DNA from: Candidatus Endolissoclinum faulkneri L5
GTDB lineage: Bacteria; Pseudomonadota; Alphaproteobacteria; Thalassobaculales; Thalassobaculaceae
Assembly (NCBI RefSeq): GCF_000510265.1
Contig: NZ_CP006745.1
Span: forward strand, 639,653 to 703,652
Direction of reading: 5' to 3'
DNA: 64,000 bases
Shown in pieces: positions 29,899 through 39,880 of the stretch. A model generated the notes under the pieces. That model was given only the letters and a program-made list of their open reading frames with translations, was not told where the DNA came from and ran no database searches. The translations under genes were made by a program, and so were the position numbers. The stretch's first letter is position 1; each line of letters opens with the position of its first letter.

Positions 29899-30066
29899 AA
29901 ATAAACCTAGTGTATACTAATATATTACCATTAACTATGTATATAATATTACCTGTGTATATAATATTACCTAGTAAATAAACCTAGTGTAACTAATATA
30001 TTACCTATTAACTATGTATATAATATTGCCTATGTAAATAATTACTATTACCTATATGTAAATAAT
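29899..30066. repeat. Degenerate tandem repeat region
   Basis: A block of about 77 bases beginning AAATAAACCTAGTGTA and containing ACTATGTATATAATATT is repeated with small changes at about 29976. Within it, TGTATATAATATTACCT is itself doubled, and a further AATAATTAC-type unit is doubled at the right end. There are no conserved spacers, so it is not a CRISPR array. It sits in the 5' region of dat. Confidence 0.8.
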
Positions 30067-30755
30067 TACAATAGTATTCATAATAATATCGAATAAAATA
30101 CAACAACTTCATACATGGAAATTAACTATCATCAAATCAATGGCATATTTGCAGCTGAGATTATAGAAAAACAGCATCGCTATACCAAAAATAGCTAACT
30201 ATAATTTGCCCTTCCTGCAGAATTTTTTATTTTTGTCACTAGAGTATTTTATTTTTATGGTTGTTATTGTGCAACCATTTGTGACTAGCGATGTTGGACT
30301 AAACGTAGTTATAGATTCTAAACGTAGCTATTGTAAACCTGTTTTCAAAAAATTTTATTTTTATTTGCCCTAGAATTTTAAAATTTGTCCTAAAAGAATT
30401 TTAAAAATATATTTAGCGTCTAGGTGCAAAATGATATTCTTGGCTTAGTTCCAATAATGTTTTAAATGAGCTTGTTGCGTCAATTCACCAAAATAGATTG
30501 AATTTATTAAGATTATCTAGAATATCTAGAAATTTTGAAGATTATGCTAGATTTTGCACTTAGAATTATTTGTGTGATTTTGCGGTTTTTATTTGGTATC
30601 TAATAGTTTTACTGATTTTAAAAGCCTTAGCTGTAATTTGAGTTGATTAGTTTGTGCATTGCAACACAAGAATTTATAGATCTTGAAAATGAGAGGTTTT
30701 CCATTATTTTTCTCCGTTTAAGGTTTGGAGCGAAGTTAAAGTGCTGCCGCATATT

Positions 30756-30761
30756 AGGGGG
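30756..30761 (+). promoter_or_regulatory. Shine-Dalgarno of pdhA
   Basis: AGGGGG lies six bases before the ATG at 30768. It decides that start over an upstream in-frame GTG at 30741. Confidence 0.7.
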
Positions 30762-30767
30762 TACCCA

Positions 30768-31832
30768 ATGGCCTGTGCACCAAGCAAAAAGTCTTCCTCG
30801 TCTCTTATGGCTTCTGAAAAAGAGCCAGTTGCTGACGAGGTTTCATCATTAGGATATAAGTTGCCACTTATAACTGTGCCTTCCAAGGAGGAATTAATTG
30901 CTCTTTATCGTAACATGTTGGTAATTCGACGATTTGAGGAAAAGGCCAGTCAACTCTATGGAATGGGTCTTATTGGAGGCTTTTGTCATTTGTATATCGG
31001 CCAGGAAGCAGTGGTTGTGGGTATGCAGGCATCAATTGAAGACGGTGATACTGTTGTAACTTCCTATCGCGATCATGGTCACATGTTAGCTTCTGGCATG
31101 GAGGCACGTGGTGTTATGGCCGAATTAACCGGTCGTATCGGTGGCTACTCTAAAGGCAAGGGTGGCTCGATGCATATGTTTAGTCGTGAGAAAAATTTCT
31201 TTGGCGGTCACGGAATTGTTGGCGCTCAAGTGCCGATAGGCACTGGCCTTGCTTTTAACCACCGTTATAGAAAAACTGACCGGGTTTCACTTATTTATCT
31301 AGGGGACGGCGCGGTAAATCAGGGTCAGGTTTATGAGAGCTTTAATATGGCTGCGCTCTGGAAGTTGCCAGCGATATTTATTATCGAAAATAATGAGTAC
31401 GCCATGGGTACATCGCAGCAGCGCTCTACTGCTGGTTTGTCTATGGCGCAACGTGGATGTGCCTACGGTATTCCTGGTGAAGAGATTGATGGTATGGATG
31501 TTTTGGCCGTTAGAGCAGCTGGCGAGAAGTCAGTTAAATATTGTCGCGATGGCTACGGTCCCTGCCTTCTGGAAATGAAGACATACCGTTATCGCGGCCA
31601 CTCTATGTCTGATCCAGCTAAGTATCGCAGCAAGGATGAGGTCAATGATGTGCGTCAAAAGCGTGATCCGATTGATTCTATTCGTCGACTAATCTTGAAG
31701 CAGAGTGTGTGCGAAGATACCCTAAAAAAAGTTGACCTTGAGGTCAAGGATTTGATTACCGAAGCTGCAAACTTCTCGCAGCAAAGCCCTAGTCCTGACA
31801 TTGATGAGTTGTGGACTGACGTGCTGATCTAA
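30768..31832 (+). CDS. pdhA: Pyruvate dehydrogenase E1 subunit alpha
   Basis: Forms the alpha2beta2 E1 component with PdhB and decarboxylates pyruvate with thiamine diphosphate. The chosen ATG is preceded by AGGGGG and gives 354 residues; a GTG nine codons upstream is in frame but lacks a site. The ThDP motif runs from GDGAVNQG (179-186) to ENN (207-209), and the phosphorylation-loop region contains RGHSMSDPAKYR. The N-terminal 30 residues are low in conservation. It heads a plus-strand cluster that encodes the whole complex. The next gene, pdhB, is unusually far away (484 bp). Confidence 0.95.
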   Translation: MACAPSKKSSSSLMASEKEPVADEVSSLGYKLPLITVPSKEELIALYRNMLVIRRFEEKASQLYGMGLIGGFCHLYIGQEAVVVGMQASIEDGDTVVTSYRDHGHMLASGMEARGVMAELTGRIGGYSKGKGGSMHMFSREKNFFGGHGIVGAQVPIGTGLAFNHRYRKTDRVSLIYLGDGAVNQGQVYESFNMAALWKLPAIFIIENNEYAMGTSQQRSTAGLSMAQRGCAYGIPGEEIDGMDVLAVRAAGEKSVKYCRDGYGPCLLEMKTYRYRGHSMSDPAKYRSKDEVNDVRQKRDPIDSIRRLILKQSVCEDTLKKVDLEVKDLITEAANFSQQSPSPDIDELWTDVLI

Positions 31833-32316
31833 GGTTAACTTGAGCTTCACTAAAAATACTCTAAGGATAAGGTGAGTAATAATTTTATTTAGTGCATATT
31901 TTAGAGCATTTTGCTTTGCTGCTAAGCTTACGTATTGCGCTAAGAAGTGAGGATTGCGAAAATAAGATACTAACTATAGCTCTTATTTCTGGCAGGTGGT
32001 TAACTATTAGTTTGAGTACAATCTAGCAAATCTGTAATTAAGGGTCTAAATTAAGTTGATAATGACACAGTATCTGTTTAGAGGATTATTGTGAAACTGT
32101 AAAAACAAGACAATACTGATAATCGTATGTTCGATAAAGTTTTCCTTAAAGTAAAAAAGGCTTTTGGCTGAATCCAGTTATCTCCTAAACAGTCTAGAAA
32201 AAAGAAAACTATCGAACCATAGCCCTCTGAAAGAAGTCAAATAACAGACTATGTATATTGAAACCATTAAAGCCGCTACTTCCGTTTATTTTTAGTTAGT
32301 ACGGGGAGTTACCTTT
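31833..32316. other. Gap between pdhA and pdhB
   Basis: A 484-bp stretch with no readable gene. In many alphaproteobacteria pdhB carries an N-terminal lipoyl domain of about 140 codons. That domain is absent from the pdhB here, and this gap has about the right size to be its eroded remnant, but I see no lipoyl motif. It ends with the pdhB ribosome binding site GGGGAG at 32303-32308. Confidence 0.55.
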
Positions 32317-33333
32317 GTGTCCAATGTTCAGCTTCCAAGCGAAGAAAATTTTTTTAAAGAGACTGTGCGTGAAGCTTTGCGTGATGCAATGGCTGAAGAA
32401 ATGCGTAATGATAGCGAGGTTTTCCTTATTGGTGAAGAAGTTGCTGAGTATCAGGGAGCTTATAAGGTTACTCAAGGCTTACTTGATGAATTTGGCGCTG
32501 AACGGGTCGTCGACACCCCGATCACGGAGCATGGTTTTACTGGACTTGCCATCGGCGCTGCTTTCGGAAATTTAAAGCCGATTGTAGAGTTTATGACTTT
32601 TAATTTTGCTATGCAGGCAATTGACCAAATAATCAATTCTGCTGCTAAAACTCTTTACATGTCTGGAGGGCAAATTAGCTGTTCAATTGTATTTCGTGGT
32701 CCAAATGGAGTTGCTTCTCGTGTCGCTGCTCAACACTCCCAGTGCTACGCTAGTTGGTATGCTCATTGTCCTGGTTTAAAGGTTATCTCTCCTTGGTCTG
32801 CAGCAGATGCTAAAGGTTTATTAAAAGCTGCGATTCGCGATCCTAATCCGGTTATTTTCCTTGAAAATGAAGTAATGTATGGTCACTCCTTTAATGTTCC
32901 GGTAGATCCCGATTTTATTTTGCCGATCGGTAAGGCGGAGATCGTGCGGTTTGGCAAAGACGTTACTATCACAGCCTTTTCTATTATGGTGGGTAAAGCT
33001 CTTGAGGCGGCCGAAAAGCTAGCAGAGCTAAAGGTTGATGCTGAAGTTATCAATTTACGTACTATTCGCCCGCTCGATATAAAAACTATAGTAACTTCTG
33101 TGCAAAAAACAAATCGTTTGGTTACAGTAGAAGAGGGCTGGGCTTATTACGGCGTTGGCTCAGAGATTGCAACTCAGGTTATGGAGTTTGCTTTTGATCA
33201 TCTAGATGCACCTGTTGGTCGTGTTGCTGGCGCTGATGTGCCAATGCCATACGCCGCCAATTTAGAAAAACTTGCGGTGCCGCAGGTTGATAATATAGTT
33301 GCTGCAGTCAAGAATGCCTGCTACCGCACATAA
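32317..33333 (+). CDS. pdhB: Pyruvate dehydrogenase E1 subunit beta
   Basis: Partner of PdhA in the E1 heterotetramer. The GTG start at 32317 is preceded by GGGGAG at a spacing of eight bases. The 338-residue product covers the complete E1-beta catalytic core ([48 protein letters not shown], and the C-terminal transketolase domain with NLRTIRPLD). Many alphaproteobacterial PdhB proteins are about 450-470 residues because of an extra N-terminal lipoyl domain, which is missing here, as it is in the Rickettsia-type short form. An in-frame ATG occurs only later within the conserved region, so the GTG is preferred. Confidence 0.95.
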   Translation: MSNVQLPSEENFFKETVREALRDAMAEEMRNDSEVFLIGEEVAEYQGAYKVTQGLLDEFGAERVVDTPITEHGFTGLAIGAAFGNLKPIVEFMTFNFAMQAIDQIINSAAKTLYMSGGQISCSIVFRGPNGVASRVAAQHSQCYASWYAHCPGLKVISPWSAADAKGLLKAAIRDPNPVIFLENEVMYGHSFNVPVDPDFILPIGKAEIVRFGKDVTITAFSIMVGKALEAAEKLAELKVDAEVINLRTIRPLDIKTIVTSVQKTNRLVTVEEGWAYYGVGSEIATQVMEFAFDHLDAPVGRVAGADVPMPYAANLEKLAVPQVDNIVAAVKNACYRT

Positions 33334-33350
33334 CGGAAAAAATTTAAGCG

Positions 33351-34613
33351 ATGCCTATACCTATTACAATGCCGGCGCTATCTCCAACTATGACCGAGGG
33401 TACTCTCGCTAAATGGATGGTAAAGGAAGGTGATACTGTATCTCCAGGCGACGTGATAGTTGAGATTGAAACTGATAAGGCTACCATGGAAGTGGAAGCA
33501 GTTGATGAGGGTATATTAGGCAGGATAATCATCAACAGCGGCACTAGAGGGGTTGCTGTTAATACGGTGATTGCTTTCCTTTTGGAGGAAGGCGAGAATA
33601 TCCAGGATATTCCTGTCGAAAAAAAATTATCGCCTATATTAGAAAATGAAAAGCTTTTTAACGAAGAATTATTTTTATCTAATGTTAGTCTTACTTCAGA
33701 AAATTCTTTTAATCCAATCAATACCAGCGATAAGCGGGTATTCGCTACTCCCCTTGCTAGACGTTTAGCTAGGCAGATTGGAGTTGATTTGAATGGTATT
33801 ATCGGCACTGGCCCAAATGGGCGGATTGTTAAAGCCGATGTGGAAAACGCAGGAGCTGTATTAGCACCTAAGGATATTTTGTCTGAGTCTTCTATAGATC
33901 AATCATTACCGTTTGGCCAACCTAATGTTCCAGATTACAATGAGATTACAAATACTACTATGCGTAAGATTATTGCCAAACGCTTAATCGAATCCAAGCA
34001 CTGTGCTCCGCATTTTTATCTAACTATTGATTGTGAGATCGACGAACTTCTTAGAGTTCGCAAGGAACTAAATGCTAAGTCTAATGACTATAAACTATCG
34101 TTAAATGATCTATTAATTCGTGCTGCTGCTATTGCTTTGAGACGTGTTCCAAATGTCAATTCTTCTTGGAGGGAGGAGGCTATTCGCGTCTATCGCCAAA
34201 TCGATATTGCTGTTGCAGTAGCTATCGAGGGGGGGTTGGTTACGCCGGTGGTTCGTGATGCAGGCTCTAAGGGGTTAATTGAGATATCATACTTGATGAA
34301 AGACTTAATCAGTCGCGCTCGTGACGGTAAGTTGCTGCCGGAAGAGTATCAAGGTGGAACATTCTCGATTTCCAACCTGGGTATGTTTGGCATAAAAGAT
34401 TTTGCTGCAATCATTAACCCACCTCAGGGGGCGATAATAGCTATTGGTAGTGGCGAAAAGCGTCCAATAGTTAAAGATGGTAAGCTTAGTATTGCTACAA
34501 TTATGAGTTGTACTTTATCTGTTGATCACCGTGTTATAGATGGTGCTGTTGCTGCAAATTTTCTAAATACTTTTAGGAATTTAATCGAATATCCTCTTGC
34601 TATGCTTTTGTGA
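33351..34613 (+). CDS. pdhC: Dihydrolipoamide acetyltransferase (E2 of PDH)
   Basis: Core of the pyruvate dehydrogenase complex; it transfers acetyl from lipoamide to CoA. One N-terminal lipoyl domain carries the lipoyl-lysine K43 (ETDKATME). A linker of about 40 residues follows, then a peripheral subunit-binding domain (about 129-165, FATPLARRLARQIGVDL), then the catalytic domain with H393 and D397 (DHRVIDGAV) near the C-terminus. At 420 residues it is complete. The gene starts 17 bp after pdhB, and its TGA overlaps the ribosome binding site of lpd. Because PdhB lacks a lipoyl domain, this single domain probably does all acyl transfer. Confidence 0.96.
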   Translation: MPIPITMPALSPTMTEGTLAKWMVKEGDTVSPGDVIVEIETDKATMEVEAVDEGILGRIIINSGTRGVAVNTVIAFLLEEGENIQDIPVEKKLSPILENEKLFNEELFLSNVSLTSENSFNPINTSDKRVFATPLARRLARQIGVDLNGIIGTGPNGRIVKADVENAGAVLAPKDILSESSIDQSLPFGQPNVPDYNEITNTTMRKIIAKRLIESKHCAPHFYLTIDCEIDELLRVRKELNAKSNDYKLSLNDLLIRAAAIALRRVPNVNSSWREEAIRVYRQIDIAVAVAIEGGLVTPVVRDAGSKGLIEISYLMKDLISRARDGKLLPEEYQGGTFSISNLGMFGIKDFAAIINPPQGAIIAIGSGEKRPIVKDGKLSIATIMSCTLSVDHRVIDGAVAANFLNTFRNLIEYPLAMLL

Positions 34614-34625
34614 AGGAGGATCTAT

Positions 34626-36041
34626 ATGTCTAATGATCAATTTGATCTTATCGTGATTGGAGGCGGTCCAGGTGGTTACGTCGCTGCAATACGTGCTGCT
34701 CAGCTAGGTATGCGGGTAGCACTGATCGAGCGTGAGCACCTTGGTGGCATTTGTTTGAACTGGGGATGTATTCCGACCAAGTCGCTGTTACGTTGTTCAG
34801 AGGTCGCCCACATCTTACACAACTTAGATCTTTATTGTTTTACTGCTAAAGATATATCGTTCGATCTTAAAGGAATAGTCAGGCGCTCACGTGACATTGC
34901 TAAGCAGCTTTCTGCTGGTATTGCCCATTTGCTGAAAAAAAATAATATCACCTTCCTTGATGGCCATGGTAAATTAGCAGGAATTTCCGGGAGTTTACGT
35001 AAAGTTGAGGTAAGTAAAAACGGTAAGTTAATAAAAAACTACTGTGCAAAGCATATAATTTTAGCTACCGGTGCGCGTGCAAACACACTTGCAGGCATTA
35101 AGCCAAACGGCAAAAATATCGTCACCTATAAAGAAGCTATGTCACCTGATACTATGCCAAAGAAGCTCTTAATTATTGGCTCTGGTGCTATCGGCATGGA
35201 ATTTGCTAGCTTTTATAGCGATATGGGTGTAGACGTTACCGTTATCGAAAGCATAGATCGTATTTTACATGCCGAAGATGCAGAGATCTCTGCTTTTGCT
35301 ATGAAGCAATTTATTAAACAAGGAATCAAGATATATACTTCTGTTAATTTACATCGTCTGATTGCTATCAATCAGGGCTATAAGGCTGAAATTGAGTTAA
35401 GTGGTAACAACAAGAAAATTATAGAAATTGACCGCGTTCTTTTAGCCATTGGTATAATAGGTAACGTGGAAAATATAGGCCTGGAAAACACTAAGATAAA
35501 GGTAGAAAAAACTCATGTAGTCACCAACGAGTGGTTTGATACTGGGGAACCTGGCGTATATGCAATTGGTGATTTAGTCGGTCCACCATGGCTTGCCCAT
35601 AAGGCAAGCCATGAGGCGGTACTCTGCGTGGAAAAAATTGCTGGCTTGGATGGCTTGTATCCTATTAATGCTAGAATGATTCCTAACTGTACCTATACTC
35701 GGCCACAGATAGCTAGTATTGGCTTGACTGAGGGAGAAGCTAAGAAAACGGAGAGCGAGCTTAAAATTGGCCGTTTTCCTTGTATAGGTAATGGTAAAGC
35801 AATAATATTAGGTCAGCAGGAAGGTATTGTGAAAACTATATTTAGTGCCAAGACCGGTGAATTATTGGGCGCGCATATGATTGGCGCTGAGGTAACTGAA
35901 TTGATTCATAGTTATGGAATTGCGATGAATTTGGAAACTACTGAGACAGAGCTGATGCATACTATTTTCCCGCATCCTACTCTTAGTGAAATGATACATG
36001 AGTCTATTCTTCATGCATATAGCCGAGCAATTCATTTTTAA
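34626..36041 (+). CDS. lpdA: Dihydrolipoyl dehydrogenase (E3)
   Basis: FAD-dependent disulfide reductase that re-oxidises dihydrolipoamide with NAD+. FAD-binding GGGPGG (12-17) is followed by the redox disulfide C43-C48 in GGICLNWGCIPTKS; the NAD-binding GSGAIGMEFA comes mid-protein; the C-terminal base pair is H450 and E455 (HPTLSE). The 471 residues are standard. A strong AAGGAGGA (34613-34620) lies five bases before the ATG and overlaps the pdhC stop, implying tight co-expression. It is likely shared with the 2-oxoglutarate dehydrogenase complex if that exists in this genome. Confidence 0.96.
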   Translation: MSNDQFDLIVIGGGPGGYVAAIRAAQLGMRVALIEREHLGGICLNWGCIPTKSLLRCSEVAHILHNLDLYCFTAKDISFDLKGIVRRSRDIAKQLSAGIAHLLKKNNITFLDGHGKLAGISGSLRKVEVSKNGKLIKNYCAKHIILATGARANTLAGIKPNGKNIVTYKEAMSPDTMPKKLLIIGSGAIGMEFASFYSDMGVDVTVIESIDRILHAEDAEISAFAMKQFIKQGIKIYTSVNLHRLIAINQGYKAEIELSGNNKKIIEIDRVLLAIGIIGNVENIGLENTKIKVEKTHVVTNEWFDTGEPGVYAIGDLVGPPWLAHKASHEAVLCVEKIAGLDGLYPINARMIPNCTYTRPQIASIGLTEGEAKKTESELKIGRFPCIGNGKAIILGQQEGIVKTIFSAKTGELLGAHMIGAEVTELIHSYGIAMNLETTETELMHTIFPHPTLSEMIHESILHAYSRAIHF

Positions 36042-36087
36042 AATTTTAATTTTTAAATATATATTTAATGGAATAAAGGGTTAAGCA

Positions 36088-37065
36088 ATGAAAGGGTTGG
36101 CGTCAATATATAAAGATAGATTACGTGTTCGCCATCCTGAGAAAGCACATAAACCAGATAATTTGGTACAAAAGCGCAAGCCTAGTTGGTTAAGAGTAAG
36201 AGCCGCTTCTTCACAAACTTACCAGGAAACTCGTACTATAATGCGCGATTTTAATCTTCACACTGTATGTGAAGAAGCGGCTTGTCCCAATATAGCTGAG
36301 TGCTGGTCTAAACGTCACGCAACGATGATGATACTTGGTTCAGTTTGTACTAGAGCTTGTGCATTCTGCAACGTTGCCACGGGTAAGCCAAATCAAGTTG
36401 ATCCTAATGAACCAGAAAATGTAGCAAAATCAGTTATAAAGCTTGGGTTAAATCACGTGGTAATTACTTCAGTGGATCGCGATGATTTACCGGATGGTGG
36501 TGCAGGGCATTTTGCAGAGACCATTTTGCAAATTAGAAAGTATTCTCCTACTACGACTGTAGAAGTTTTGACACCTGATTTTAGACGTAAAACAGATGCT
36601 TTAGCCATAGTAGTAGGAGCTAAGCCGGACGTGTTTAACCATAATCTAGAGACAGTACCGCGTTTATACACTGCTATTCGTCCTGGTGCTCGTTATTTTA
36701 ATTCTCTTCATCTACTACATAGTGTTAAGGAAATGGCTCCTTTTATATCAACTAAATCCGGTATTATGGTTGGTTTGGGCGAGACTGCTGAAGAGGTTAA
36801 TCAAGTGATGGATGACATGCGTTCAGCTAAAGTAGACTGTATTACTATTGGTCAATACATGCAGCCGACTCCTAAACACCATGCGGTTGATAGATTTGTA
36901 CCACCAGAAGAATTTGAAACTTACAAGAATCGTGCCTTTAGTAAAGGTTTTCTTATTGTCTCTTCTTCACCACTCACTCGCTCGTCTTATTTTGCAGGAG
37001 AGGATTTTGCTAAACTAAACGCTGCTCGTAAGGCGCGGTTAGCAGATAAAGGCGATGTTGTATAA
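36088..37065 (+). CDS. lipA: Lipoyl synthase
   Basis: Radical-SAM enzyme that inserts two sulfurs into octanoyl groups on lipoyl domains. It has the auxiliary cluster cysteines C61, C66 and C72 ([12 protein letters not shown]), the radical-SAM triad C87, C91 and C94 (CTRACAFC), and the C-terminal RSSY serine region that coordinates the auxiliary cluster. 325 residues is normal. It lies 46 bp after lpdA, so lipoylation is encoded beside its main substrate, PdhC. AAAGGG lies about ten bases before the ATG. Confidence 0.96.
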   Translation: MKGLASIYKDRLRVRHPEKAHKPDNLVQKRKPSWLRVRAASSQTYQETRTIMRDFNLHTVCEEAACPNIAECWSKRHATMMILGSVCTRACAFCNVATGKPNQVDPNEPENVAKSVIKLGLNHVVITSVDRDDLPDGGAGHFAETILQIRKYSPTTTVEVLTPDFRRKTDALAIVVGAKPDVFNHNLETVPRLYTAIRPGARYFNSLHLLHSVKEMAPFISTKSGIMVGLGETAEEVNQVMDDMRSAKVDCITIGQYMQPTPKHHAVDRFVPPEEFETYKNRAFSKGFLIVSSSPLTRSSYFAGEDFAKLNAARKARLADKGDVV

Positions 37066-37127
37066 TGCTATCAGCTCAATTTATAACTTTTTCATTATGC
37101 TCATATAAATTAATGCAGTTGTATTGA

Positions 37128-37604
37128 ATGCCGTTACATTCAGAAAAGCGCGTAGTTTATTATTTACCGGAACAGATGTACGCGCTTGTCGCTGACGTCG
37201 AATCTTACCCTGATTTTTTACCGTGGTGTGCTGGGGCACGCATTAATAAGCGCTATGATAATATTTTCTTTGCTGATTTGATGATTGGATATAAGCTATT
37301 TCGCGAGAAATTTACATCTAAAGTTGGGTTATACCCGCAAGAAAACCGAATTGAGGTAACTTATACAGACGGTCCTTTTCTTTATCTTAAAAATTACTGG
37401 GGTTTTCATAAACATGGCGATTATTGCTTAATCGATTTTTATTTAGATTTCGAATTTAAGAACATCGTCATACAGCGTATGATGAGATTGTTTTTTAACG
37501 AGGCCGTGCGCCGTATGGTGCAAGCTTTTGAAGATCGAGCAGAATCATTGTATGGTGCATCGAGCATTTTTAAGTCTGCTAGCTGTTCTTCGAAGCATTT
37601 TTAG
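37128..37604 (+). CDS. Coq10/RatA-like START-domain protein
   Basis: A 158-residue single-domain protein of the polyketide-cyclase/START superfamily, similar to Coq10 and RatA. Features are the N-terminal YLPEQMYALVADVESYPDFLPWC (the VADVE.YP.FLPWC signature), a beta-sheet core (EVTYTDGPFLYLKNYW) and the long C-terminal helix (FNEAVRRMVQAFEDRA). In the family these proteins bind ubiquinone and help it work in respiration. The position directly after lipA is a conserved alphaproteobacterial arrangement. The toxin name RatA is less suitable for this group. Its ribosome binding site is weak. Confidence 0.88.
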   Translation: MPLHSEKRVVYYLPEQMYALVADVESYPDFLPWCAGARINKRYDNIFFADLMIGYKLFREKFTSKVGLYPQENRIEVTYTDGPFLYLKNYWGFHKHGDYCLIDFYLDFEFKNIVIQRMMRLFFNEAVRRMVQAFEDRAESLYGASSIFKSASCSSKHF

Positions 37605-37850
37605 ACTAGATAAATTTGCTTTGTTTGTGTTTGAATAAGTAACAATGCTTGATTTTACTTTCATTTGTATAGTATAATCAGTGGGTTATATTATCTGCGT
37701 ACAAGTTGAAAAAATTGATTATTACTCTGCGAAAGTAATTGTATAATTAATTTTTTATTAGTTGAATAATTTTTTCTTCATTAAAGTAGTTCGGTGAATA
37801 TATTGTTATTTGTTGTGAATTTCTAAGCTAACTTGCTATTAAGCTAGATT

Positions 37851-37881
37851 TATAATTATATTCTTCAAGAATATAATTATA
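37851..37881. repeat. Inverted repeat, 15-bp perfect arms
   Basis: TATAATTATATTCTT and its complement flank a single C. It lies 250 bp after coq10. Confidence 0.85.
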
Positions 37882-39527
37882 TTGCGATAAGATTTATTGA
37901 TAGTTTATTTAGAAGATTTTTGAAATTATGCGTAGAGTATATTTCATGAAAAAGAATAATTAATTTATTTAATATCTAATTGAACATCCCTTAGTGATAT
38001 CTTTCAGTATAATTCAACCAATTATTTATATCAAATTGATCTATCTAATAGATAAAGTATATAATAACTAGTGTTTAACCTAAAGTTTGTTTATTTTGAA
38101 CTATCTCTTTTTATAAAGAAGCAACTAATAAAATTTCCTTACTATTTTAGGAAAAAATTTACTGTAGCAAGAGTACAGGAATTAGGTAATTAAAATGATG
38201 TACTAATGTAATTAAAGTTATACAATATATCATCTTATTAAGATGAATTTATCTTTTTTTTTGTAGTACTATAACTAAAATTATTTCAGTAGCTTAGTCG
38301 AATTGTTATTCGTTAGTTCTATTAAGACATAGATTATAAGTGTCTTTAGTTAGATTAGTTGTTTAATTGCTGCAGTACGCTGACTTATTTTATAGAATAA
38401 AATACAGCTTGTTAAGCAATGATTTATTGATTTTTTTTACTTAACACAATTTTTATATACTATGATTAATCTTGTATTAGCTTTTGCGCAATCGATTTAT
38501 AAAACGATTAGAATTATCGTAAAAAACTAGATATCACTATAAATTAGAATGCTAAGTAATTTTATAAACAATAACAAAGTGCTAGAAGTTGTTTTTATTT
38601 ATTTGTGACATATTTTAAAAATTGTTTTTTGAGATTAAACACAGGATAAGTAATTTATAATTCTAAATTAGAGATTTTTGCTAAATTTCCAATACATAAG
38701 GTAACTAATTTACTATTTTATGAGAGCAAAAGATTAATTATTAAATACTTAATTAAAATACGATGCTTATCATAAAGATAATTAACGGTTATTTAAATAA
38801 GCATAATGTAGAATATTACATTGTAGAATTCTTCATAAATACTATTGAATTTGTTTAAAGTGTACTAATGATTTTTCTTATTCTTTGTAATAAAACCTAT
38901 AAGTTCAATGAGTACATACTGAATAAGCAGAATATAATCACAAGTATTTTTAAGGCGATTATAAGTTAGTTCAAGAAAGAAAGCTTTGCTAGATTGTACC
39001 TATTTCACAGCAATAAAAATATAAAATGATTTTATCATTCTTACGGGGTAGAGCTACTTATACAATATACTATAGATAATATCTATACGATCTTACAGAT
39101 TATTTCATTAAAAGCATCAACAATAAAAACTTGGATTATAATATAAAACTAAATTTTGATAACTACAATGAATTTAATCAGATTAAGTCTATTCGTATAG
39201 ACTATCGAGCTATAAATAATAGCAATACTCTGCTAATTATACACATCTCAAAATTCATATGAATAAAATACGCTATTTAACAATAACAATCATATCTAAC
39301 AAGCTGTTTAATTTTTGAACACCAGAACTAGATTAGTAAAATCTAACTAGTAATAATAACAAGTGTATTAAGAAACATTGTTCCTCATGGGCGTTAAATG
39401 TATTAAATTATTAAATACGAACGATTATCAAAAATAAGTTATATAAAGCTTAATTTGATATTGATTAGTCAATTATAAAAATTATTGCATGAATAATTAA
39501 ACTATTTTATTGTAGATTTATGAGGCA

Positions 39528-39566
39528 ATGCAATTTAAATAATATTAATATTATTTTAAATTGCAT
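39528..39566. repeat. Inverted repeat, 12-bp arms
   Basis: ATGCAATTTAAA and its complement flank a 15-base centre that is itself nearly palindromic (TAATATTAATATTAT). One extra base stops the whole 39 bp from being a perfect palindrome. It lies about 225 bp before the tRNA gene. Confidence 0.8.
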
Positions 39567-39790
39567 AAAAAATTGCAAATTAGCTAGAAGCTATAAAGAA
39601 AAAAAATAAAGATAACAACTAAATTAGTTAATACGCTTTATTATCAGCCGATCCTTAGCCGATTATTTGTGATGGAATAATTTCCATATCATAAAAAATA
39701 AAAATAGCAATAAATAATAACTTACCTTGATATAAGGTATTATAGAAGCACAGTAATGCAATTTTAATTTATATTATTTCGCTTTTATTG

Positions 39791-39880
39791 GGAGGGATGG
39801 CCGAGCGGTTTAAGGCGCATGCCTGGAAAGCGTGTAGAGATAAAAAACTCTCGCGGGTTCGAATCCCGCTCCCTCCGCCA
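39791..39880 (+). tRNA. tRNA-Ser (GGA anticodon)
   Basis: A class II tRNA of 90 bases. The acceptor stem GGAGGGA (39791-39797) pairs with TCCCTCC (39870-39876), followed by G and an encoded CCA (39878-39880). The anticodon loop CTGGAAA is closed by CATGC/GCGTG and gives anticodon GGA, reading UCU and UCC. The long variable arm (GTAGAGATAAAAAACTCTC) is typical of tRNA-Ser. The T-arm contains GGGTTCGAATCCC. It is isolated in the middle of a 4.6-kb stretch with no protein gene. Confidence 0.97.

Larger units (their letters stand above)
29889..30767. other. AT-rich gap with degenerate repeats before pdhA
   Basis: No gene. The first 180 bases are built of repeated blocks (29899-30066). The remainder is AT-rich with no recognised site until the pdhA ribosome binding site at 30756-30761. 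Confidence 0.6.
37605..39790. other. 2.2-kb AT-rich gap
   Basis: No gene before the tRNA. It contains palindromes at 37851-37881 and 39528-39566. The remainder has stops in all frames. Confidence 0.65.

Noticed and set aside
29899..30066. Possible CRISPR array
   Set aside because: Repeats are AT-rich, uneven and nested, without unique spacers of constant length; no cas genes.
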